From positions 9,212,001-9,276,000 of the forward strand of contig JBBMNZ010000017.1 of assembly GCA_037954325.1 (NCBI GenBank): a DNA stretch of 64,000 nucleotides, written 5' to 3'. The notes under the pieces were generated by a model. The model did not search any database. It had not been told where the DNA came from and saw only the letters and a list, made by a program, of their open reading frames with translations. The position numbers and the translations under genes were made by a program. The stretch comes from Fistularia commersonii. Its lineage: Eukaryota; Chordata; Actinopteri; Syngnathiformes; Fistulariidae. Positions 39,801-49,247 of this stretch are shown here, in pieces. How positions within the stretch are numbered: position 1 is the first letter of the stretch; the number at the start of each line of letters is the position of its first letter.

Positions 39801-41663
39801 CTTTGGGTTTACATATTTCTTTTAGCTGCTTCCTGTTTCTTTAAGCTTACATTAGCTACAGTACCTCAGGTGTCCCACCTGCTTGGCAATCTGACTTTTT
39901 TTTGTCCTTTACAAGGTTATTGAGGTTGTTCCTGTTGATTTTGTTGAACAAAGTGTTGACTCAGTTTTTATCTTTAATGGCTCACCAATTTTTGGACTTT
40001 TGTTGCCATTGAATTTTGTTTTTTAATGTTTATTTTAATGTTTTTTAAATTGTGTTTTGAAATATAACTTCGAAAGTGTTATCCATGAATCAGCTTTGGT
40101 TGTATAATATTTGTGTTTTGTGATGTTGCAGGGTGTTCTTTATATAGGAACTTCTGATGGTGTGACAGCTGTGCCCATAGCTAGATGCTCCATCTACAGC
40201 TCCTGCCTCCAGTGTCTCCTTTCCAGAGATCCCCTATGTGGCTGGAGCCACACCAGACAGCTCTGCAGTCACCTAAACAGTAGTGATGACTTGTAAGTTA
40301 TAGTTTCAACTGAAATTCAGAGAATTTAAAGAAATGTGTTCTGTGTAGGGATTTATTGCAGCTATATGACCCACATAAGTTGAAACTTACTACCACAACT
40401 TTCGCCTTTTAGTTTTCTCTTTTTTCAAGCTTGTTTTTATCCACCCACATCCTACTGGAAGTGGCTTCTACTAACTTTGCACAAATATAACTCCAAACAT
40501 AACATACAGGAAGCTTTGAAAGGAGAAACATCCATAAGTTGTTCTTAATGTTTCAGACAGATATTCTTTTAGATAAACACCAATCTTTCATACAGACATT
40601 GTTCTCACTTGCCGCCTTGTAGTGATCAGAACTGCCCAACATTTCTGATAGCTAATTCCAGACTTAAAAAGTCCACAAAGTCACATGTTACACAAGACAC
40701 TTTTATGCCTTGTTTTTATGGCATACTAACTACTTCCTTGAGAAGGGATGGTGACTATGAGACGGCACTTTGCTTGCTCCTCAGAATTCAAGTTCTAGAC
40801 AGAGGCAACATGAGAGAAAAATGTCCAGCTACAAATGGTCATCCACCAAAAGGTACAGTAAACATTAAGTAACCAATTTTAGATATTACTCATGACCTAT
40901 ACTGTTATCTTTATTCTCACATATCTGAAATAAACATCTTCACATGAGGATTCATTGTCATGTTTCCTTTGGTTTAATTTGATGAAAATGTTTCTTTCTT
41001 GCAGTTATCAAGGTGCGGCTGTATGATGCAGTGACTCTTGATTGTGGGAAACCCTCACATTTGGCAAGAGTAACGTGGACATCCCCCAGATTTACCAGCC
41101 TCCCAAAGAAAAACTTCATCCAGTCAGATGATGGCAGCCTGACTTTCTTTTTCAGCTCAAAAACCAGTGGTATATACCATTGTGAGACAGAGGAGGGTTT
41201 TTTCAAGGAAGTGACAGTAAGCTATGATGTACAAGGGGACCAACATCTTTCCACCTCCACGAATTACCATGCAAAGGCTGATAAAGACCACAGGCCTGAA
41301 TACAAGCTCAACACATCCACAATTGATGTGGAACCAAACTTGCCGAAACAACCAGGGCCTGAGAATGATGCGGTGAAAAAAGACATCAACACCTCAGCAG
41401 CAAACAGGACCAACGCCATCAAGGACTTTACAGTTGGCAATCAAAGATCATACTATACCGAGCTAGTTGTTGTGTCTCTCTTTTTAGCAGCCTTTATCTG
41501 CATCCTGATGCTTGCCATGCTCTGTATATGGTGCAAAAAGAGGATGGGCTCCAACTTGGATTGTCTGTGGAAAGACAACAGCAAGGATATTGGGAGTATG
41601 GAGAGCATGCCCTCACTTGGTAGCCCAGGAGATGTCTCTCCAGAGCCAAAAGTGATGGAGTGA
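30816..41663 (+). CDS. Class 4 semaphorin (Sema4A/4E-like), 748 aa
   Basis: Single-pass membrane guidance and immune-signalling ligand, acting through plexins in this family. Coding exons: 30816-30900, 33796-33956, 34444-34506, 34880-34978, 35748-35838, 36103-36225, 37606-37733, 38350-38531, 38757-38877, 39293-39482, 39564-39679, 40132-40292, 40785-40852, 41005-41663, 2247 bp in frame. Signal peptide 1-19. The Sema domain (about 32-470) shows TLYVGAKD, HLYACGSFAY, GRCPYNPFERST, VARVCKDDVGGE-like VAQVCKDDVGGE and QKKWTSF. The PSI domain is at about 470-505 (CSIYSSCLQC to CGWS). A single Ig domain at about 533-600 has C543, W554 and C589. A stalk follows, then the membrane segment at 682-705 and a 43-residue cytoplasmic tail rich in Ser and Pro. 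Sema-PSI-Ig-TM order without thrombospondin repeats defines class 4. Length is close to SEMA4A. The tail ends in KVME. Intron 1 is 2.9 kb. A CCAATCA box is at 30690 and AATAAA at 42327-42332; the 3' UTR holds a repeat. Confidence 0.95.
32487..32650 (+). repeat. tRNA-like short interspersed repeat, diverged copy
   Basis: Matches the middle and tail of the family at 19757-19970 (TGCTCATGGTTCATAC and TTAAATGCAGAGAACAA blocks) but has decayed. It lies in semaphorin intron 1. Confidence 0.5.
33060..33300 (+). repeat. LINE 3'-tail-like repeat
   Basis: Contains AGGAATTTCACTGTACAG and GTGACAATAAGTGCTTTGAA, the form of 3' ends often seen in fish non-LTR elements. A shorter similar stretch lies at about 35510-35550 (GTACAATAAAGCTGACTTTG). 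Recognised by pattern only. Confidence 0.35.
36985..37272. mobile_element. Palindromic TA-flanked mariner-type MITE
   Basis: A 288-bp element in semaphorin intron 6. Left end CAGGACTGTCTCAGAAAATT and right end, reverse-complemented, CTGGACTGTCTCCGAAAATT pair as long terminal inverted repeats; the sub-terminal AATATTGTGATAAAGTTCTT also pairs. Both ends abut TA (36983-36984 and 37273-37274), the target duplication of Tc1/mariner elements. It has no coding capacity. Confidence 0.88.
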
Positions 41664-41867
41664 CATTCCAGTGTGCTATTAAATTAGATTTTCAGGGTAT
41701 TCCCGGGGTGTTGCCATACAAATAAGAAAAAAAACAAGACAAATGGTTTCATTTATTCTATTTTATGAGTTGACCCGAATAGCAGGACCAATAGAAAATG
41801 AATATATATTTTTTTAAGTATTACAGGTATATTTTCATTGTCATGTTTTTTTAATAATAATTATAAT

Positions 41868-42064
41868 TTATCAATCCTCATGGGGAAATTTGTTCACTGC
41901 AATTAACCCATCATGGATGAACCATGAGAAGCCTGACGTCCACCAGCGCCAGGGTAGCAGTTAGGGGTTCAACGATACTTCAACACACTAGGAGGAGGAT
42001 GGAATCGAAGCAGGATTATTCAGTTGCCAAGGCGACTGCTCAACCTCCTGTGTCACGCTGCCCT
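41868..42064 (-). repeat. tRNA-like short interspersed repeat, copy 3, in semaphorin 3' UTR
   Basis: Reverse-strand copy of the 19757-19970 family: head at the high-coordinate end (AGGGCAGCGTGACACAGGAG on minus), B-box-like TTCGATTCC, tail of GATGGGTTAATTGCAG type. It lies between the stop codon and the likely polyadenylation site, so it is probably part of the mature transcript in antisense orientation. Confidence 0.7.
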
Positions 42065-42723
42065 AGACTGGTTGTCAATAATGTCATATTTACATGTTTT
42101 GCTTGTTTTTAAAAAGTTCTTTATTAATCAATATTTTGTATTGCCTTGGGTTTGTTTTTATTCAACTTTTATTTATTTCATTTTATTCGAGAAATTTGCA
42201 TTACGGTTTGGGTTGATTTTATTATTCGGAAGTCTTGTTTCACAAAACCGAAGTTATTTCTTAAATGGCACCCGTGAGTCAGAAAGACACAGTGGATATA
42301 CGGACATCTTCTTGCATAACTAGTTTAATAAAACTGGAGTAATGTTACATAACCAAAGCTTTCTCATTTGACCACTTTAGTCAACAGTGATATTGTTCTC
42401 TTTCAGTAACTGTCAAACTTAATGCCTCATTGCCTTGTTAATGTGAGAATGTAAATATACAGGCACTTTATGCTGACTACATTATGCATTTATGCTTTCC
42501 TCACAGCAACACCCACGTCTGGGTTTGTATCTTTCCGGTCTGTAGTGTGACACATGGAAGAAATAAAAATGAGTTTTCTCTTGTAGATTTTTGGTTTGCG
42601 TTCAGTTATTTGCTCATTATATTTGCTCACATAATACCCCATTTGTGTATTGCAAGTCCTACTTAAATTAAGTTATATATTCAAGTTATTATTTCTAAAT
42701 CAGAGAGTGTTTCTGTGTATGCC

Positions 42724-42793
<70 letters not shown>
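42724..42793. repeat. (TAA)n microsatellite
   Basis: About 23 uninterrupted trinucleotide units. It translates to poly-Asn on one strand and poly-Tyr on the other, with no coding meaning. Confidence 0.95.
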
Positions 42794-42794
<1 letters not shown>

Positions 42795-42799
42795 TATGG

Positions 42800-44060
42800 T
42801 TAGCCCGTAGTGACGAACTTCTACGTTGTTTCGTAAATGTGATTCTTTTGGACCTTCGGGACTCCGTAGTTGTGATCGCGTGTATATCGAGGGAAGTCTT
42901 GACACATTTTGGTAAATGACGCAGGATTCCGTGTTGCTTTCAGGTTGTAAGGGAATTTTTCATTTCAACAATGTCCCTCGCCATCACGTTAACAAATTGG
43001 ACCACATATTGGAAACGCATGTATTATTCATAGGATTAGGGCTTTATGAAATTTATTGGTGTGTACAATGTATGACAACCAAATCCGCGCCGTTCAAAAT
43101 CGGGGGGAAAGATACTTTTACGCCTTTGTAAGTGCGGGATTTCATCAAAAAATTAGTTATCGATTCTATTTTCGAATCAAAACGGTCACTGTCCTTAAAG
43201 CAATATATTTTTCAATCTAAACTGATGTTTATTTCATTTCTACATTCATCATAATGTCTTATTGGTTATACGTCGTTAAATTTACGTATGTACTCATAAC
43301 ACCCGAAGGCAGCACTGTCTCAAACTGAGGTCTGTAACTGTTGATCTGTTAACCTCAAACGCCTTCTGATCTCTGGTTCAAATAATAACTTGCAGGTAAA
43401 CTTTAATTTTATTAACTGATTTATTGTAATTTTCACCTAGTTTTAGGCCACTTTCTTCAGCTATTGTCATTCATTATACACAAGTGTTAACTGCGTCACC
43501 AATATGTCCTGGAAAGACTTTTCGGTTTACGGTCGTTTTCCATCGTTTAAACCTTTTTAAAGTATAACACGGGTAGATATCCCTTCTTGTGTGTGTGTTT
43601 TTCCTCAAGCATTTCTTGAATTTTGGATTAGAACTGTTGTTGGTTTTCGGAACATAAACATCAGTCACTTCCTGGTTGCTCCTCGAAGCAATGAAGAACC
43701 AAATTCAGTTAAAAATCTTGCACATTTGAAAACGTCTCAAACAGCACCACGTTTATGCACATGATACCCCGTAAACACAAAAGGACTCGAGTTTAAACAC
43801 TCTCCTGGTAAATCCGGCCTATTTATTTTCGAGATTTATTTCCTGGTGCTAGAATTAATTTCCCTTTTTTCGCTGGCTTCCTTCGACAAAGATTTGTTGA
43901 TGGTTACATAGCGACGTGCTCAGATTCGCACCCTTCGGTTTCTTGATGATCGCAGTTGTTCTTAAGATGACAAGTTGTAATGCTTTAGTAATAATCAAAC
44001 AAAACATTTTATCGTTTGGATAGATAGACAATAGTGAGGCCAGACTGAGTAATTTCATAT
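42800..44060. promoter_or_regulatory. CpG-enriched block of unknown role
   Basis: CpG dinucleotides are visibly more frequent here than in the flanking tens of kilobases (for example ATCGCG, CCGCGCCG and GATCGCAG contexts), although the base composition stays AT-rich. One stretch, ending TTTACGCCTTT before GTAAGT at about 43127, could be a first exon with a donor site. It may be an upstream promoter of the first MS4A gene, an unannotated transcript start, or recently acquired sequence that has not yet lost its CpGs. Confidence 0.35.
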
Positions 44061-44117
44061 GTATAGCACTTTTATGTGCGTACGCAATAGTATGTCGAAG
44101 GTCTTCACTTGAAAATA

Positions 44118-45350
44118 CATTGGGGAGAACAAGTATTTGATTCACTGCTGATTTTTTAGCTTTTCCCACTTGCAAAACATGTAGGAGTCTGGAATTTTTT
44201 TATCACAGGTACTCTTCAACTGTGAGAGATGGAATCTAAAACAACAAAAAATAAACAGAAAAAGACAGTGTGTGATTTTTAAGTAATTAATTTGAAATTT
44301 ATTGCATGATATAAGTATTATACCACCTACAAACCAGTGAGAAATGGGTCTCTCACAGATCTATTAGTTCTTCTTTAAGAGGCCCACCCATTCTCCCTTC
44401 ATTACCTGTATCAACTGTACCAGTTCGAACTTGGTACCTGTATAAAAGACACCTGTCTTAATATAGCAAACTCCCACCTCTCCACAATGGACAAGACTAG
44501 AAAGCTGTGTCAGGAGATCAGGGATATAATTTTTGACCTGCACAGGTCTGGGATGGGCTACAGCAGTGGTCCCAAACCAGCGGTCTCTGGACCGCTACTG
44601 GTCTGCAAAGAAAATCTTTCTTGGTACAAATTATAGTTTTTTCATTAGACACTCCGGATCTTATTTTGAAAAACGATAGTATCCGCCTTTGCCTTACTGC
44701 TGCACTTTATATTGTAATTGCCTAATATAAAGTGTAATTGTTGTATTCAGATGAAATACTGTGAACTGACAAAAGTTTTTATTATTGGAACTCCCGCGCC
44801 GCTAACCAGTCCGCAGAAACATTTTCATGCATAAAACTGGCCCCTGATACAAAAAAGGTTGGGGACCACAGGGCTACAGGACAATAGGCAAGCAGCTTGG
44901 TTAAAGGGCAACAACTGCTGGCACAATTGTTAAAAAATGGAAGAAGTTCAAGATGGTCAATCTCCCTCGGTCTGGGGCTCCATGCAAGATCTCACCTCAT
45001 GGGGCATCAATGATCGTGAGGAAGGTGAGGAATCAGCCGAGAACTACGCGGCTGGACCTGGTCAATGGCCTGAAGAGAGCTGGGACCACAGTCTCAAAGA
45101 AACCCATTAGTAACACACTATGCCGTCATGGATTAAAATCCTGCAGCACACACAAAGCTACCCTGCTCAAGCCAGCACATGTCCAGGCCTGTCTGAAGTT
45201 TGCCATCGACCAACTGGATGATCCAGAGGAGGAATGGAAGAGGGTCATGTGGTCTGAGTACCTATGATAAAAATGACAGACCTCTACATGCTTTGCAAGT
45301 GGGAAAAGCTAAAAAATCAGCAATGTATCAAATACTTGTTCACCCCACTG
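44118..45350 (+). mobile_element. Tc1/mariner transposon copy, decayed, with nested insertion
   Basis: Terminal inverted repeats: left CATTGGGGAGAACAAGTATT, right (reverse complement) CAGTGGGGTGAACAAGTATT, with matching sub-terminal CTTTTCCCACTTGCAAA on both sides, flanked by TA at 44116-44117 and 45351-45352. Inside are remnants of a transposase: a helix-turn-helix piece read as DLHRSGMGY then RTIGKQL around the nested element, a PRSGAPCKISP linker at about 44962, and the WKRVMWSEYL stretch where the catalytic DDE core begins, near 45235-45267. The rest of the catalytic domain is deleted, so the copy is non-autonomous. Confidence 0.9.
44564..44871. mobile_element. hAT-type non-autonomous element nested in the Tc1 copy
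   Basis: A 308-bp insertion with imperfect terminal inverted repeats (CAGTGGTCCCAAACC and, reverse-complemented, CTGTGGTCCCCAACC). An exact 8-bp target-site duplication GGCTACAG stands at 44556-44563 and 44872-44879, the duplication length of the hAT superfamily. Removing it restores the transposase codons between GMGY and RTIGKQL. Confidence 0.92.
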
Positions 45351-45719
45351 TAAGTTTCAGGAAAATAGCTCCTAGAAGGAGGACATATATACAGCATTTA
45401 GAAAATTTTAATTAAATGAAAGATCAAGAATACAAAGCTCAAAGGTATGGAAGAATAGAAGTAGGTTTTGACTTAAGAGAGGTGAGTGGTGTGACTCCTG
45501 GAGCTGAGAGTGGCTGATCATTTCTTGTTTGTGTTGGACAATAACCAAGTGTTGCTTCATAATTTTATTTGTGTGTTATAACCCATGAGACAGCCAGGAA
45601 GCCTGCAACCAATGTTATATGTAATGTGGGTGCTAAAAAACAGAAGAATTTCCTTGTGTGACAAGATTTTAAATTAGTGCTTGTATGTAAAAGCCAGCTA
45701 CTGTAAGCATCAAAAAACC

Positions 45720-46140
45720 CATGTAATGTTGTGGGACGCCCTAGTTATCTTTAGGGGTTCAGCAACAGCATTTTGAAGAGGCTGAACATGTTACACAGCT
45801 TTTGAAAGCCCTTTAAACAGACCATCGCAGTAATCCAGTCTACTGGAAAAATAGGTTTTGCTAAGCTTTTTAGGGTTGTCTTCTAACATTGTTCCTCTGG
45901 CTCTAGCAATGTTTTAGAAATGGCAGATGAAGTTACAGTTTTAATGTGGCTCTGGAAATTTAAAGTGGAGTTCATGACAGTCAGGATGTCTTATTTTTGT
46001 TCTTAGTTGTGTGACAGTGTGAAGATGGATCTGTATCCCATAAGTATCTAATTTCTGTCTCAGAGAAAATTTTAATGCATCCAGTCTTTGATTTACAGTG
46101 ACAGAAAGACTTATTGGCGCATATTTACCTGTTGCGAGCA
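45720..46140. repeat. Dispersed-repeat-like sequence
   Basis: Contains CAGTAATCCAGTCTACTGGA and downstream blocks of a kind I recognise as recurrent in fish introns. The class is uncertain and there is no usable open frame. Confidence 0.3.
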
Positions 46141-46926
46141 ATATATATACTACTACTGATAATAATATTATTATAATGATAATAACATAACTATGGTATT
46201 AATGTGAATGAATTATTTCCCTGGATGTTCATATAAAAAATTGGACCAAAAAAAAAGGAGAGGGGCAAAAATTGAGTGACAAAAATATACTGATATCAAT
46301 GAAAATTTAGAGTGTGAAGGAAAGTGTAGTTAAGAAGTGTTTTTTATTGTAAACTTTTAAATGAATGGAAATATCACAGTGGTGTTATTAAATCTACTTT
46401 TGATGTCATTTTGTGAAAGTCATAATTCTCAACACAAATGGGACTTTTAGATAATAAACTAAGTCATTTTATTGAAAATCCAACTTGGAGTTGGAGGTTT
46501 TCGGAGGGCACATGAGCTGACAATTTTCATTAGTTTATTCTTAAGTTGTCTGTGTTTACTCTTATTTATTCATTAATTAAATTAATTTATTGATCAATTG
46601 CCTGTTTTTCAAGTAATTCTCCAGATACATGGCTTTTCAAATTTCAGGTTATATCCTACATCTTTTTTGGTAATTTTTTTGTTAAACATAGTTTATTTGC
46701 TGCTAGTTTTCAGGATTTTCTCTCTGGTTTGATTTGTTGCTAATTTATTTCTTTTTTTTTTTCAAGGATTTTTTTTTTTTATTAGTGAGAGTAAGTAATT
46801 AGCTTTTGTGGAAACCATATGCACATTAAAACACTTTGCAAAAATAAAGAACATATTTTTCTAAACTACTTGAAAAAATTGGACAGGATAAGACCAATTG
46901 CTGTTTTTCTTTTTGTTTATTTTCAG

Positions 46927-47087
46927 ATCACTTTGTTCCGCTTTACTCAGACAGACTTTGACAAGTTCGGACTATATCAGGCTGAAGTGGGCAAGCCCTC
47001 CAGAGTCATAGATAGCTGAGAACAGACACTCGTAAAGAAATATCTCTTTTCACCCCCAGTTCTTGGCTGTGACCTTCGTCAGTTGTA
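46927..47087 (+). other. Probable 5' UTR of the first MS4A gene
   Basis: Follows a good acceptor (TTTTCAG at 46920-46926) and runs up to the ATG at 47088, so it is likely an untranslated leader spliced from an upstream exon. A second acceptor-like CCCCCAG at about 47053-47059 could trim it. Confidence 0.4.
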
Positions 47088-49247
47088 ATGGAAGCCCCAG
47101 CTGTCATTAATATCGGTGACTTGTTGATCATTCCTCAAGCCACCGCTCAAAATGAACATACCGACGTGCTGGGCTCTGATGTCAGCGCGAACGAACCTGT
47201 GCCCTCAGAGAAAAAGGTCCAGCCCTCTCCCTTGGCATCCCCGACCAAGATGGGCAAAGTTACCCCTCTGTCAAGGGAGCCATTTACCCTTGGGGTGAGA
47301 TTCAGCTGCATGTTCCCTCCATGTACCCTCAAAGGATCCTTACTCATGTTCATGTAAGTGTATGTGTGTGTTTAGGTGGTCCAGATCATGATTGGGGTGA
47401 TGTGCATCCTCTACAGTCTGACTTCAGTGCTCTCACCATTCCTGATCTCTTCCTCTGTCTACTGCAGCAGCACTTGGGTGTGTGAGTCTTGACTAGTAGC
47501 TTTCTGGCTCATTTGTTTTTGTTTTCATTTCTGACTTTGAGTGTCTTTCAACTCTTCCCCCTACTTTTTTTCAGTTTGTGTTGTCTGGTGTGTTAACCAT
47601 TCAGTCGGGGAAGCGGACTACAGACAAAACAGTAAGTTTTCACTGTTAGGATGATAAATTTCATGAATATGTCAATAGGTTAATGCTTATTTCATACTTT
47701 GATTTTGAAGCAGGATTTTACTACATGCAGCAAACACAAAGTCACAGTTTGATGTATTCCTTGTTTTTTAATCACATTGTGGCATGCATCTTGGAAACCT
47801 GCGGTCTTTCACTGGTAATAAGGCTGCATTGTGGTACTTCTTAAGTGACGTCATAATTTTTTGCAAAATAATAGTTAATGCACTTCTATTTATAAGTCAT
47901 CGGTGAGTTCTTACCTGGGGCCCAGTTGATATATTCATTTATTTATGTATTTATTGGTGGAAAGTTAGATTTCAATGTAGTACTTGACTCTGAACATTAA
48001 TCTAAATGCCTTGTGTAGAAAAAATATCATCACTTGTTCACTGGTTTAGAAGTCAACATTCAAATATATCATATACCTTGTCCAAGAAGTTATAGTTATG
48101 GAATTGAAATACTTTGAATGCTACCCCACAATATTACGATGGAGAACATTAAACAGTTGACATTTTGAACCATTTGTTGACATTATTTAGATAATTTTAA
48201 ATTTTATATTATTTTTTCATCAAACTTAAATAAAATAAGTTCAGTTCCTGTTCACTTGCCATTTTAACTTGTTTTTTTTTAAATCTCAATATAAATCTGA
48301 CAAATGTATTTTAAAGCTAATTTTCAAGGCTAATTGAAAGTCGATGATTGTTGACATTATCTGGCCTCTGCACTATGTCTGGTTGGAATGGAGTATCCCA
48401 CAGATTTGACTTGACTTGATGCTATCTGTCGTGCAGGTGTGGTTTTGTCTGGTTTCAAATATTGGAAGTGTCCTGCTTGGTCTAGCGGGAATTGTCTTTA
48501 CCTGCTGGTTGATGGCTGCGGGAGACCCCAGAGTACAATTCTGTGATGATATCCGTTGGAGAAATGCTGGTCAGCTGTTGGAAACCGATTGTACCGATTA
48601 TTTATGGGCATTAAACGTGAGTGCACATACAAAGAGGTTCTTTGGGTTCTTCTCCTCAGACACTTCAAAACAACTCGTCCATTTCTTTATCATATAGGAA
48701 TTTGCTCTGAAGTTCAAATGAAATTACATTCATTAGTTAAAATTAATTTTGAAATAGCTTATGTGTAACTTCAATACATTTCCTAAAGTGCTGGACAGAT
48801 CCACCAATCAGTTATATCATAATGGCCACCCGCCTCTTGTCCATGTTTCAAAGTCCAAAACATCAGACTGAGGAACAACAAAGGCTCGAGGGGTGTGTTT
48901 CTGTTGACTGACAAACTGTTTTCTATCTTTCAGGGTGTTGTATACGGACTCCGTGGCATTTTCTTGGTCCTTCTGCTGTTAGAGGTTTGTGTAGCCATTA
49001 CCGCTTGTGTTTTCTCTGGGAAAACCATCATACATCTCAGACGCTACATGCCAATTAAGGTGAGTGACTTTACTGTTTGAATATAATATATAATTACAGT
49101 TGTTCTGGGAAGTATATTGACTTATTATGTTGACAGAATGCATTATGTTGTAAGATAACATTAAGGTGATCCCATATAGCCAACAATTTATTTCCATTTG
49201 TCCTTGACCTCCAGGGGCCAGGTGATGATGAATGTCCTGTGGCATAG
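47088..49247 (+). CDS. MS4A (CD20-like) four-span membrane protein, 234 aa
   Basis: Plasma-membrane protein of the MS4A family, whose mammalian members act in B cells, mast cells and macrophages as modulators of receptor signalling. Coding exons: 47088-47294, 47376-47477, 47575-47631, 48437-48616, 48934-49059, 49215-49247. All introns are phase 0, total 705 bp. The cytoplasmic N-terminus is 69 aa. Membrane segments: about 70-92 (VVQIMIGVMCILYSLTSVL), 96-116 (PFLISSSV, then STWFVLSGVLTI), 124-152 and 192-214. The second extracellular loop between the last two has cysteines in QFCDD and ETDCTD, as expected for a disulfide-bonded MS4A large loop. The C-terminus is short and ends DDECPVA. A signal candidate AATAAA lies at 50158-50163. 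It forms a tandem pair with the gene at 53107-55970. The exact member cannot be named; fish MS4A genes do not map one to one onto mammalian ones. Confidence 0.88.

Larger units (their letters stand above)
41664..46926. other. Intergenic interval between semaphorin and first MS4A gene
   Basis: Holds the semaphorin 3' UTR (polyadenylation signal candidate 42327-42332), a minus-strand short repeat, a TAA microsatellite, a CpG-rich block (about 42800-44060), a Tc1 element with a nested hAT element (44118-45350) and a further repeat-like stretch. No complete gene was seen. Confidence 0.6.

Noticed and set aside
42650..42919. Poly-asparagine protein
   Set aside because: Product of the TAA trinucleotide repeat; no flanking domain or splice structure.
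44953..45267. Independent gene with a 104-codon frame
   Set aside because: It is the remnant transposase of the Tc1 element, shown by the PRSG linker, the MWSEYL stretch and the surrounding inverted repeats.
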